Shown piece by piece: positions 1 to 6,521 of a stretch of 9,856 bases of DNA (positions are counted from its first letter, which is position 1; each line of letters begins with the position of its first letter). The DNA comes from Candidatus Nealsoniibacteriota bacterium (GTDB lineage Bacteria; Patescibacteriota; Minisyncoccia; Minisyncoccales; RBG-13-42-11), in assembly GCA_003556525.1 (NCBI GenBank), contig PWRH01000046.1, positions 1 through 9,856 on the forward strand. The letters are read 5' to 3'. The notes below the pieces were generated by a model. That model saw only the letters and a list, made by a program, of their open reading frames with translations, was not told the origin of the DNA and did not search any database. Made by a program: the position numbers and the translations under genes.

Positions 1-127
1 TGCCTCCTGCGCGGTAGTTAACAATAAAAATAGTAGAAAGTAAAGCAATGATTGCAACAACAACCAAAAGCTCTATTAGGGTAAAGCCTTTACTGTTTGA
101 TTTTTCTTTTTTTAAAATATTAGCCAT
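1..127 (-). CDS. Type IV prepilin-like minor pilin, N-terminal part (cut by left edge)
   Basis: Reading the minus strand from the ATG at 127-125 gives 42 codons of an open frame that runs off the window. It has a short basic leader (MANILKKEKSNSKG), then a type III signal: Gly14 before Phe15 of GFTLIELL, with Glu19 at mature position +5, then a hydrophobic helix ending in IVNYRAGG. This is the hallmark of a class III-cleaved prepilin, which PilD would cut after Gly14. The NYR-x-G end of the helix recalls FimT/GspH-type minor pilins, but that subtype is inferred from a few residues. The start lies 10 bp after the pilD stop, so it continues the same transcription direction and may be the first of further minor pilins outside the window. 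No Shine-Dalgarno sequence precedes it; an extended -10-like element overlaps the pilD stop just upstream. Confidence 0.9.
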   Translation of the reverse strand, partial: MANILKKEKSNSKGFTLIELLVVVAIIALLSTIFIVNYRAGG

Positions 128-136
128 TATTGATTA

Positions 137-145
137 ATTATATCA
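137..145 (-). promoter_or_regulatory. Candidate extended -10 promoter (TGATATAAT) at the pilD 3' end
   Basis: The minus strand reads TGA-TATAAT, matching the extended -10 consensus TGnTATAAT exactly. It overlaps the last codons and stop of pilD. A start site 6-7 nt downstream would fall near 130-131, leaving only about 3-4 nt before the minor-pilin ATG at 127. I see no good -35. In DNA this AT-rich a chance match is possible, but the same TGn-TATAAT form occurs before pilM and before the second pilin. Confidence 0.35.
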
Positions 146-983
146 GAAAAAACACAGTATACCAATCTATTATTTGGCTTCCAAAAAACAGGGCAATAAA
201 AGTTCCCAGTATTAAAAACGGCCCGAACGGAATTTCCGACTTAAATGTTTTTTTATTTTTTAAAATTAAAAAAACGCCTACCAAAGCACCAATAAAAAAA
301 GCTAAAAATAGGGCAATTAAAATATTTGGCCAGCCAAGCATCAAACCCATTAAAAAAGCCAATTTTATATCGCCCACACCCATCCATTGGCCTTTGGAAA
401 CTAAAACAATAGCCAGGAAAAACCCTGAAGCCAAAACAGCGGACAATATTGGAAAAAACATTGGCTCAAAATAAGTAGCCCTGAAATTAAAAATCGCGGG
501 TAAATTCCAATGATTAAAGCTCAAAACTTCAAAAAAACGAAAAATAAAAGCAATAATTATTGCAGGATAAATTGCTTTGTCCGGAATAATATAGTGCCTT
601 AAGTCGTAGACAAAAATAACTATTAAAAAACTGGCAATAGTCCAATAATAAATTAAACTTAAAATCGTTTGCCCGGAGAATTCCATATTTAGCGGGCCAA
701 AAAAAATAAAAATTAAAAGAAAGATTAGCCCTGTTGCCGTTTCAACTAAAAAGTATTGCCAAGAAATCGGCTTTTGGCAATAACGGCACCTGCCTTTTAA
801 AAATAAAAAACTGAATAAGGGCACAAGATCTAAAAAATTCAAGCTGTGCCTGCAAAAAGGGCAGTATGACCTGCCCTTTAAAAAACTCTCATTTTTTTCC
901 AAACGAAAAATAACACAATTCAAAAAACTACCGACAATCAAACCAAAAACAAAAATTAAAAAATAAAAAAAAATATCAAACAT
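138..983 (-). CDS. pilD: Prepilin leader peptidase / N-methyltransferase (PilD, A24 family)
   Basis: This is the bifunctional membrane aspartyl protease that removes the prepilin leader and methylates the new N-terminus. The 281 aa are a full-length match to the family. The N-terminal methyltransferase-type domain shows GSFLNCVIFRL (residues 18-28) and two zinc-type pairs, C41-x2-C44 and C66-x2-C69. The peptidase core has the two expected aspartates: Asp127 in VYDLRHYIIPD and Asp205 in GVGDIKLAF, followed by GWP and the PFGPFL loop near residue 254. About eight hydrophobic segments are visible. It lies between two pilin genes, its obvious substrates. The 57-bp upstream gap has no Shine-Dalgarno sequence. 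Expression probably comes by read-through from the pilin at 1041-1451. Confidence 0.96.
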   Translation of the reverse strand: MFDIFFYFLIFVFGLIVGSFLNCVIFRLEKNESFLKGRSYCPFCRHSLNFLDLVPLFSFLFLKGRCRYCQKPISWQYFLVETATGLIFLLIFIFFGPLNMEFSGQTILSLIYYWTIASFLIVIFVYDLRHYIIPDKAIYPAIIIAFIFRFFEVLSFNHWNLPAIFNFRATYFEPMFFPILSAVLASGFFLAIVLVSKGQWMGVGDIKLAFLMGLMLGWPNILIALFLAFFIGALVGVFLILKNKKTFKSEIPFGPFLILGTFIALFFGSQIIDWYTVFFLI

Positions 984-1040
984 TTAAATTAAATAAAAAA
1001 CTTCCGAAAGATAAATTATCCTATATTTGGCTTTTTAACT

Positions 1041-1451
1041 TTACCAACAACTACCAATACTTGGTGTATCATTAGTAAAGCCATAGCCTTTTTCTGAAAC
1101 TGCCAAGTATTCACCTCTTTCAAGTTCCGCCCAAATGCAATAACTTTGCCTGTCGGCTGCTATTTGTGAACTGTAATCATTATTAAAAGGGTCTTTGGGA
1201 ATAGTGTCGAGATAATTATTTTCAAGATTATTGATTAATAAGGGATATTCATAATTATCATTATAATATCTTTCCATTGCCCATTGAATTTCCATAATAT
1301 CCGTTTCTCTTTTTGCATCTCTGGCTCTTTGTCTGGCATTGCCAAAACCGATTGAAATAATGCCTGCCAAAATACCAATAATGGTAATAACAACCAATAG
1401 TTCAATTAAAGTAAATCCCGGCTTGGTTTTATTTAAAAATTTATTTTTCAT
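1041..1451 (-). CDS. Type IV pilin / pseudopilin (PulG-like) with two cysteines
   Basis: The 136-aa precursor has a 12-residue basic leader ending PG, with cleavage before Phe13 of GFTLIELLVVITIIGILAGI; Glu17 is the +5 glutamate. The mature protein would be 124 aa. After the helix comes ARQRARDAKRETDIMEIQWAMERYY then NDNYEYP, the pattern of PulG/GspG-type pseudopilins and many Gram-positive or CPR pilins. Cys105 and Cys135 could close a C-terminal disulphide loop. The N-terminal coding region closely resembles that of the neighbouring pilin at 1536-1967 at DNA level, while the C-terminal halves are unrelated. Its own extended -10 promoter candidate lies just upstream, after the neighbour's terminator. 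Whether it is a structural or minor subunit cannot be told from sequence. Confidence 0.93.
   Translation of the reverse strand: MKNKFLNKTKPGFTLIELLVVITIIGILAGIISIGFGNARQRARDAKRETDIMEIQWAMERYYNDNYEYPLLINNLENNYLDTIPKDPFNNDYSSQIAADRQSYCIWAELERGEYLAVSEKGYGFTNDTPSIGSCW
1323..1421 (-). repeat. Direct repeat: pilin N-terminal coding block, second copy at 1845-1943
   Basis: This block of the second pilin aligns without gaps to 1845-1943 in the upstream pilin. The core 1363-1418 against 1885-1940 differs at about four of 56 positions, and the outer 15 bases (the codons for ARQRA) are identical. The middle is diverged. It encodes the conserved pilin helix, so the repeat is explained by duplication of a pilin gene, or by recombination that keeps this segment alike. 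Confidence 0.8.
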
Positions 1452-1482
1452 TTTTAAATGCTGTTTATATTATTCTTAGCTA

Positions 1483-1491
1483 ATTATAGCA
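1483..1491 (-). promoter_or_regulatory. Candidate extended -10 promoter (TGCTATAAT) for the second pilin
   Basis: The minus strand reads TGC-TATAAT, an exact extended -10 match, directly downstream of the terminator hairpin of the preceding pilin. The predicted start near 1476 leaves a leader of about 25 nt to the ATG at 1451. No convincing -35 is seen, which is tolerable for an extended -10. The position, right after a terminator and before a gene, makes it more credible than the motif alone. Confidence 0.6.
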
Positions 1492-1522
1492 AATAAAAAC
1501 CGGCAGTAAATACTGCCGGTTT
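1491..1522 (-). terminator. Rho-independent terminator of the cysteine-rich pilin
   Basis: A perfect 11-bp inverted repeat (AAACCGGCAGT, 1497-1507, against 1512-1522) with a 4-nt loop lies 13 bp past the pilin stop at 1536. On the minus strand the stem is followed by TTTTTATTT-type sequence. On the plus strand no T-run follows, so it works for the minus-strand transcript only. It is the most GC-rich, strongest hairpin seen in the window. Confidence 0.9.
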
Positions 1523-1535
1523 AAAAACAGTTTTG

Positions 1536-1967
1536 TTATCGACAGTTATCACTTGGGGTATCAACAGAGGTTTCTGTTACTGTCCATGCGCCATCACAAT
1601 CATCATTTGGGTGGCCATCTATTGTTATTGTATAACCAGGCTCGCTGTCATTACAATCACGAAGAACAGCATATGATGATGCTGCTCCCGCATTTAAGTC
1701 AGTAAAACTAGGCAGATTACTATTTATTGCCGGATCACACATATCACTACCAGCCCCTGTCTGTAAATTATTATTTGGGTTAGTACAACACATTGAAATA
1801 CCGGGCCTGATAGCAGTGATGCTGGCTATTGTTGCAGCTGTCTGGGCTCTTTGTCTGGCTCCGCCCAAAGCAACCAAAACAATACCTGCCAAAATACCAA
1901 TAATGGCAATAACAACCAATAATTCAATCAAAGTAAAACCACGGTTCTTTTTTGTTAAATATTGCAT
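1536..1967 (-). CDS. Type IV pilin, cysteine-rich, probable major subunit
   Basis: The 143-aa prepilin has a 10-residue leader (MQYLTKKNRG) and is cleaved before Phe11 of GFTLIELLVVIAIIGILAGI, with Glu15 at +5. Mature length would be 133 aa. The globular part carries six cysteines (C60, C61, C77, C105, C124, C142) and is rich in Asn, Asp, Ser, Thr and Gly, with few lysines, typical of an exposed extracellular domain. Three disulphides are possible, with C124-C142 placed like a pilin D-loop. It stands apart from the motor genes: 103 bp after pilC, a candidate promoter upstream, and a strong terminator downstream. Such insulated expression suits an abundant subunit, so I infer the major pilin. 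Its coding DNA is visibly less AT-rich than its neighbours. TATAAT lies 3 nt before the ATG. Confidence 0.93.
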   Translation of the reverse strand: MQYLTKKNRGFTLIELLVVIAIIGILAGIVLVALGGARQRAQTAATIASITAIRPGISMCCTNPNNNLQTGAGSDMCDPAINSNLPSFTDLNAGAASSYAVLRDCNDSEPGYTITIDGHPNDDCDGAWTVTETSVDTPSDNCR

Positions 1968-2026
1968 AATATTATAAGTAACTATTTTTTATTTTTAAAA
2001 TAGCCGACCTTTTATTTTTTGCTATT

Positions 2027-2053
2027 GTTAATTTTAACACAAGTTAATTTTAA
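2027..2053. repeat. Short tandem direct repeat GTTAATTTTAA (16-bp period) upstream of the pilin
   Basis: GTTAATTTTAA occurs at 2027-2037 and again at 2043-2053 in the 103-bp gap between pilC and the cysteine-rich pilin. The spacing of 16 bp is not a full pair of helical turns. It overlaps the candidate promoter at 2031-2039, so it could be an operator-like site or simply low-complexity AT sequence. Confidence 0.4.
2031..2039 (-). promoter_or_regulatory. Candidate extended -10 promoter (TGTTAAAAT) for the cysteine-rich pilin
   Basis: The minus strand reads TGT-TAAAAT, one mismatch from TGnTATAAT. A start near 2024 would give a leader of about 57 nt. The -35 region (TTCCAA at 17-bp spacing) is weak. 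A promoter is expected here because the pilin sits behind a 103-bp gap and has its own terminator. An alternative is the TATAAT at 1971-1976, but it is only 3 nt from the ATG, too close to start a message that includes it. Confidence 0.35.
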
Positions 2054-2070
2054 TTGGAATAGCCAAAACT

Positions 2071-3273
2071 TTAAAAAGCAGCCAGCTGATAGAGCGGCAG
2101 TAAAACCGAGAGCATAATTCCGCCAACTATAATACCCAAAAAAACAATCAATATTGGCTCCAAAATGCTTAAAATGCTTTCTATTGTTCTGTCGATTTCT
2201 TTTTGATAAAAATCAACTATATTCATTAAAACATCCGACAGCCGGCCGGTTCTTTCACCCACAGAAACCATTTGGACAAAAACAGCTGAAAAAAGTTCCG
2301 GGTTTTGGCTTAGTGCGGAAGAAATCATCTCACCTTTACTGACTTTTTCTTTTGCCATTGAGATGGCATCTTTGTAGTGGATATTGCCTAAAATATCTTT
2401 GACTATTTCGAGTGCCTGGATAATCGGCAAGCCACTGTTAACCAAAGTGGAAAGGTTTTCCGCAAAACGGGTAAGATAGACCAGTTTTAAAAAATTACCA
2501 ACAATCGGAAGCTTGATAGAAAGTCTGTCGAAAAATCTTCTGCCTTCATCCGTTCTCCAATAATAAACACAAACTCCGATAAATAAAACCGTTCCGATTA
2601 AAAAAAGAAACCACCAATTATTAAACCAATCGGTTGTATTAATTACCATTTGGGTTGCCAAAGGAAGCTCCTGCTCAGACATTTCAAAAACCTGAATTAA
2701 GTTGGGTAGAACGAAAAAAAGCAAAATCAGTAAAACCGAAACAATCACAAAAATAACAAAGGCGGGATAAACCATTGCGCCTCTGACTTTTGCAATCAAG
2801 TGATATTCCCTTTCCAAATGGTCGGCCAAATATTCCAAAGAATCGGAAAGCTTACCCGAGGCTTCGCCTGACTTTAGAACCGAAATATAGAAAGAAGGAA
2901 AAATATGAGGATAACGGGCCAAGGCCTGAGAAAAAGCAGTACCTGCCTCAACATCTTCGGATATTTTAAAAAGATAGTCCTTAAAATCCGGATTATTAAT
3001 TTCAAGGGCAAGTGCTCTCAATGCCTCTATCAAAGAAATATTGGACTTAAACATTATTGACAGCTGCCGGGAAAAAATAATAACGTCTTTTCTGCTAATT
3101 CTTTCCAAAATTTTTATTCTTTTTCGGTAAATCGGAACGGTTGACTCTTCCAAAAAGGTTGGAAACAGGCCTCTTTCACGCAAAACCGAAACAGCGGCAT
3201 CTTTTGAAGACGCTTGAATGGATCCGCTGTAAATGTCTCCCTGTTTGGTACGGGCCTGATAATTAAACTCCAT
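2071..3273 (-). CDS. pilC: Type IV pilus inner-membrane platform protein PilC (GspF family)
   Basis: PilC is the polytopic platform on which the PilB and PilT hexamers act to add or remove pilin subunits. At 400 aa it has the full family length. The N-terminus (FNYQARTKQGDIYSG) is the usual start. The first T2SSF domain contains FSRQLSIMFKSNISLIEAL (67-85) and LKSGEASGKLSDSLEYLA (133-150), leading into a membrane segment at about 165-190. A second membrane segment is at about 220-238. The repeated domain contains FAENLSTLVNSGLPIIQAL (270-288) and VSVGERTGRLSDVL (336-349). A last membrane segment is at about 368-393. It follows pilT by only 8 bp and ends the motor operon. No Shine-Dalgarno sequence is seen. 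Confidence 0.97.
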   Translation of the reverse strand: MEFNYQARTKQGDIYSGSIQASSKDAAVSVLRERGLFPTFLEESTVPIYRKRIKILERISRKDVIIFSRQLSIMFKSNISLIEALRALALEINNPDFKDYLFKISEDVEAGTAFSQALARYPHIFPSFYISVLKSGEASGKLSDSLEYLADHLEREYHLIAKVRGAMVYPAFVIFVIVSVLLILLFFVLPNLIQVFEMSEQELPLATQMVINTTDWFNNWWFLFLIGTVLFIGVCVYYWRTDEGRRFFDRLSIKLPIVGNFLKLVYLTRFAENLSTLVNSGLPIIQALEIVKDILGNIHYKDAISMAKEKVSKGEMISSALSQNPELFSAVFVQMVSVGERTGRLSDVLMNIVDFYQKEIDRTIESILSILEPILIVFLGIIVGGIMLSVLLPLYQLAAF

Positions 3274-3281
3274 AAAATAAT

Positions 3282-4394
3282 TTAACCGATAAACATTTTA
3301 AGTTCGGTCGGATTGGGCGAATAATTAAGTGCTGTTTCCAAAGAAATTTCTTTTGATTTGACCAGACTGGTTAAAGACCTGTTTAGAGAAATCATGCCTT
3401 TTTCAGTTGAAGTTTCAATAACCAGGGGTAATTCATGAATTTTATTTTCCCGAATCAAATTTCTGATAGCAGGAGTAGCCAACATAACTTCGCAGGCAGG
3501 CACCAAGCCACCTCTAATTCTTGTCACCAGTCTTTGACAAACCACGCCTAAAATTGAGCCTGAAAGCTGGGCCATAATTTGGTTTTGCTGACCAGAAGGA
3601 AAAGAATCAACAATTCGGTGAATTGTTTGACTGGCTGAATTGGTGTGCAAGGTTGCTAAAACCAAGTGTCCGGTTTCAGCTGCGGTAATCGCGGTTGAAA
3701 TAGTTTCTGGGTCTCTCATCTCACCAACCATAATAACGTCAGGGTCTTGCCTGAAAGTTGACTTTAAAGCTCTGGCAAAACTTAAGGTGTCCTGATAAAG
3801 TTCTCTTTGGTCGATAATACTTTTTTTATCCTGAAAAAGATATTCAATCGGGTCTTCGATTGTTATAATATGGTCGTTTCTGGTTTTGTTGATTTCTTCG
3901 ATAATGGCAGCCAAAGTTGTTGATTTTCCCTGACTTGAAGGCCCGGTAACTAAAACAAAGCCCTGAGGTGCTTTAGTAAACTGGTATAAAATCAAGGGCA
4001 GATTAAGTTCTTCAATAGTTTTTACTTTTGTTGGAATAAGCCTTAAAGCGACTGAAACATAACCTCTTTGGACAAAAACACTCACCCTAAAACGGGCTCT
4101 GTCTTTAAAGTTATAGGAAAAATCAACCTCTTTTTCTCTTAAAAATCTTTCGTATTGGACTTCGTTCATTAGTGCCCTGGCCAAACCCTGAGTGTCTTTT
4201 GAAATCATTTTCCTTTTCTTAAGTAATGGCATTAGTTTACCGTCCACTCTTAGGGTCGGATAATGGCCATAGGAAAAATGAAGGTCTGAAGCCTGCTCTT
4301 TAATGGTAATTTCAATTAGCTCTTCCAATTGGGTTTGGTAGCTGGTCGGTTTAACCGGATTAACCGGCGGATCTGACTTTTTTATATCATCCAT
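3282..4394 (-). CDS. pilT: Type IV pilus retraction ATPase PilT (variant P-loop)
   Basis: PilT is the cytoplasmic hexameric ATPase that drives pilus depolymerisation. The 370 aa cover the whole family. The N-terminal domain includes ASDLHFSYGHYPTLRVDGKL (35-54). Walker A is GPSSQGKST (151-159), the Asp box TIEDPIEYLF (178-187), Walker B DPDVIMVGE (217-225) and the His box HLVLATLH (243-250). The C-terminal AIRNLIRENKIHEL (309-322) is the PilT signature that separates it from PilB. The zinc tetracysteine of PilB is absent, as expected. The P-loop keeps GKST but lacks the usual TGSG (GPTGSGKST, as in the PilB here). An N-terminal Pro-rich tail of about 18 residues precedes the domain. It lies 23 bp after the receiver gene, with TATAAT 3 nt before its ATG. 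Confidence 0.97.
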   Translation of the reverse strand: MDDIKKSDPPVNPVKPTSYQTQLEELIEITIKEQASDLHFSYGHYPTLRVDGKLMPLLKKRKMISKDTQGLARALMNEVQYERFLREKEVDFSYNFKDRARFRVSVFVQRGYVSVALRLIPTKVKTIEELNLPLILYQFTKAPQGFVLVTGPSSQGKSTTLAAIIEEINKTRNDHIITIEDPIEYLFQDKKSIIDQRELYQDTLSFARALKSTFRQDPDVIMVGEMRDPETISTAITAAETGHLVLATLHTNSASQTIHRIVDSFPSGQQNQIMAQLSGSILGVVCQRLVTRIRGGLVPACEVMLATPAIRNLIRENKIHELPLVIETSTEKGMISLNRSLTSLVKSKEISLETALNYSPNPTELKMFIG

Positions 4395-4417
4395 AATATT
4401 ATAATTAATTTTAATTA

Positions 4418-4786
4418 TTAAAAACTAAACAATGGTTTTATTTCTTCTATTACTTCCGAAGGAGTATAGTGTGCTTTGATTAAGTATTTTACTGAGCCGA
4501 GATTCATGCCTTTTTCTATTTCTTCTTTTTGCCCCAAGTTTGAAAGAATAACCACTTTTAAATCCTTAAACTCGGGTTTTGATTTAATTTTTCTTAAAAC
4601 TTCCCAGCCGTCTATTTGAGGCAAAACAATGTCCAAAATAACCAAATCCGGTTTTATTTCTTCTATTTTTTCAAGTGCCTTTTTGCCGTTTTCCGCCAAT
4701 TCAACCGAAAAGCCGGATTCTTTAAGTTTTGTCATATAAATATCTATTATAAAAGGATCGTCTTCTATTAATAAAATTTTTTTCAT
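4418..4786 (-). CDS. Stand-alone CheY-like response-regulator receiver
   Basis: At 122 aa this is a single receiver domain with no output domain. The active site is complete: acidic residues E8, D9, D10, phosphoacceptor Asp52 (ILDIVLPQIDG), Ser82 in the switch position (VVILSNLG) and Lys104 (YLIKAH). It lies between pilB (10 bp) and pilT (23 bp) in the same direction, so it is co-transcribed with both motors. By analogy with the PilG/PilH receivers it probably biases extension against retraction by protein-protein contact; this is inference. No histidine kinase is in the window, so its phosphodonor is unknown. Confidence 0.95.
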   Translation of the reverse strand: MKKILLIEDDPFIIDIYMTKLKESGFSVELAENGKKALEKIEEIKPDLVILDIVLPQIDGWEVLRKIKSKPEFKDLKVVILSNLGQKEEIEKGMNLGSVKYLIKAHYTPSEVIEEIKPLFSF

Positions 4787-4796
4787 ATTAAAACTT

Positions 4797-6512
4797 TTAT
4801 TTTTCTTGGGCTATTTTTAAAACTTCTTCAACTGTGGTCAATCCCGACAAAACCTTAAGAAAACCGTCCTGCCTCATTGTAATCATGCCCTGATTTTCAG
4901 CTTCTTTTTTCATAGCTGCGACTGAAGGGTCTTTTAGAATTGTTTCAGCCAAAGAATCCGTCATTGTCAGAATTTCAAATACGCCAATTCTACCGGAATA
5001 GCCTGTTTTCCCGCACTTGGGACAGCCCTCGGCAACAAAAATTTCCAAAGGTTTTTTAATTTCAATTGCTTTTTTTATCGGTTCGGAAATTTTTTCAATT
5101 TCTTTTAAAATAAGCTCTTCAATTTTTTGTGGCGGTTTTGATTTTTTCTTACAATGGTCACAAAGCTTTCTAATCAGCCTCTGGCCAATGCCCAACTGAA
5201 AAGTATTTGGAATTAAATAGGGTTTAATACCCATATCAATCAAACGGGGAATAACACCCAAGGCATCGTTCGTATGCAGCGTGGATAAAACAATATGGCC
5301 GGTTAGAGCTGCGTGAATAGCCAGGTTTGCGGTCTCTTCGTCTCTAATCTCACCAACCATAATAACATCCGGGTCTTGACGCAAAATATGGCGCAAACCG
5401 ACAGGGAAGTCATAACCGATTTCAGGCCTAACCTGAGACTGATTGATTCCTTCGATAAAATACTCGGAAGGGTCTTCCAAGGTTACTATATTGACATCTT
5501 CTTTGTTTAAAAGCTGTAAAATTGCGTATAGGGTGGTTGATTTTCCGGAACCGGTAGGACCGGTTGAAAGAATCATGCCGTAGGGCTTTTTAACTCCTTT
5601 TTTAAGTACTTCCAAATTTCTTTTTTCAATACCCAGCTCTTCAAAGGTTCTTAATCCGGCTGTCGGGTCCAAAACCCTGATAGCTACTTTTTCTCCCAAG
5701 GTTGTCGGAAAAGTGGAAACCCTGAAATCAATGGATTTTCCGGAAATTTTAGTTGAAAACCTGCCATCCTGAGGAACCCTGGTTTCATCTATTTTCATGT
5801 TTGAAATAATCTTTATTCTGGCAACAACAGCAGGATGAACCTTTAGGGGTAAAAATATGGAAGAATAAAGAGCGCCTAAAAATCTGAATCTTATCCTTAA
5901 GTTATCTTTCATCGGCTCAACATGAATATCCGAAGCCTCCCCCTCAACAGCATGCCTCAAAATAACGGAAACCATTTTGGTAATCGGCGCCTCTTCAGCC
6001 ATTCTCTTGAACTCTTCTGCAGTGGGAATAGTTTCTTGTTTTGACTCTTCTTCCAACTCTTCCAAAGCTTGACCAACCTCTCTTTTAAACCCCTTGTATT
6101 GCTTCAAAAGATTGTTAAATAAGGTTGGCGTAATTAAAAAAATCTTATATTCAAACTTTTCTTTTCTGGCAAGAAACTTCAAAGCTTCTTGGGCTTTTAA
6201 ATTTTCAGGATAAACCATCCCTACCTCCAAAAAATTATCTTTTTTTTCAATAGGGATCATCTGATAATACTGAGCTGTTTCTTCGGGAATAAGCTCCAAG
6301 GTGCCTAAAGAGACCTTATCAAGGTCTATTTCTTTTAGGGGCGTAATTAAAAGTTCTGATTTGATTTGAAACAATTCTTTTTCCTCAAGAACTCTTTCTT
6401 TCAAAATTACACTTTCCTGAGGGTCTTCAGACTCCTTAATTTTCTCCTTAAGAAACTCACTCTTTTCCCGGTCTATTATTCCTCTTTTAACAAGTTCTTC
6501 TATTAAATACAT
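4797..6512 (-). CDS. pilB: Type IV pilus assembly ATPase PilB (GspE family)
   Basis: PilB is the hexameric extension motor. The 571 aa have an N-terminal MshEN/T2SSE_N-like region (about 1-140, with LIPEETAQYYQMIPIEKKDN), a short charged linker (about 145-165, EELEEESKQE) and the ATPase core. The core shows ASDIHVEP (193-200), Walker A GPTGSGKST (318-326), Asp box TLEDPSEYF (344-352), Walker B DPDVIMVGE (380-388) and the His box HIVLSTLH (406-413). The zinc site is C451-x2-C454 with C497-x2-C500. The C-terminal GRIGVFEIL (507-515) is typical. The acidic linker and MshEN region could bind PilM or, in some homologues, cyclic di-GMP; I did not verify c-di-GMP ligands. It lies 9 bp after the small membrane protein gene. 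Confidence 0.97.
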   Translation of the reverse strand: MYLIEELVKRGIIDREKSEFLKEKIKESEDPQESVILKERVLEEKELFQIKSELLITPLKEIDLDKVSLGTLELIPEETAQYYQMIPIEKKDNFLEVGMVYPENLKAQEALKFLARKEKFEYKIFLITPTLFNNLLKQYKGFKREVGQALEELEEESKQETIPTAEEFKRMAEEAPITKMVSVILRHAVEGEASDIHVEPMKDNLRIRFRFLGALYSSIFLPLKVHPAVVARIKIISNMKIDETRVPQDGRFSTKISGKSIDFRVSTFPTTLGEKVAIRVLDPTAGLRTFEELGIEKRNLEVLKKGVKKPYGMILSTGPTGSGKSTTLYAILQLLNKEDVNIVTLEDPSEYFIEGINQSQVRPEIGYDFPVGLRHILRQDPDVIMVGEIRDEETANLAIHAALTGHIVLSTLHTNDALGVIPRLIDMGIKPYLIPNTFQLGIGQRLIRKLCDHCKKKSKPPQKIEELILKEIEKISEPIKKAIEIKKPLEIFVAEGCPKCGKTGYSGRIGVFEILTMTDSLAETILKDPSVAAMKKEAENQGMITMRQDGFLKVLSGLTTVEEVLKIAQEK

Positions 6513-6521
6513 ATAAATCTA

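Noticed and set aside
138..474. Plus-strand open frame of about 114 codons opposite pilD
   Set aside because: It is Lys/Ile/Asn-rich low-complexity translation antisense to a clear pilD with all catalytic motifs. Similar antisense frames opposite pilC, pilB, pilM and comF were dismissed for the same reason.
1000..1012. Possible terminator between the second pilin and pilD (CTTTCGGAAG followed by T-run, minus strand)
   Set aside because: The stem is only about 3 bp, too weak to call, and pilD lies directly downstream with no clear promoter of its own.
3719..5377. Similar DNA stretch in pilT (about 3719-3752) and pilB (about 5348-5381)
   Set aside because: Both encode the shared Walker B motif DPDVIMVGE-x-RD in related ATPases, so the likeness comes from homology and codon use, not a mobile repeat.
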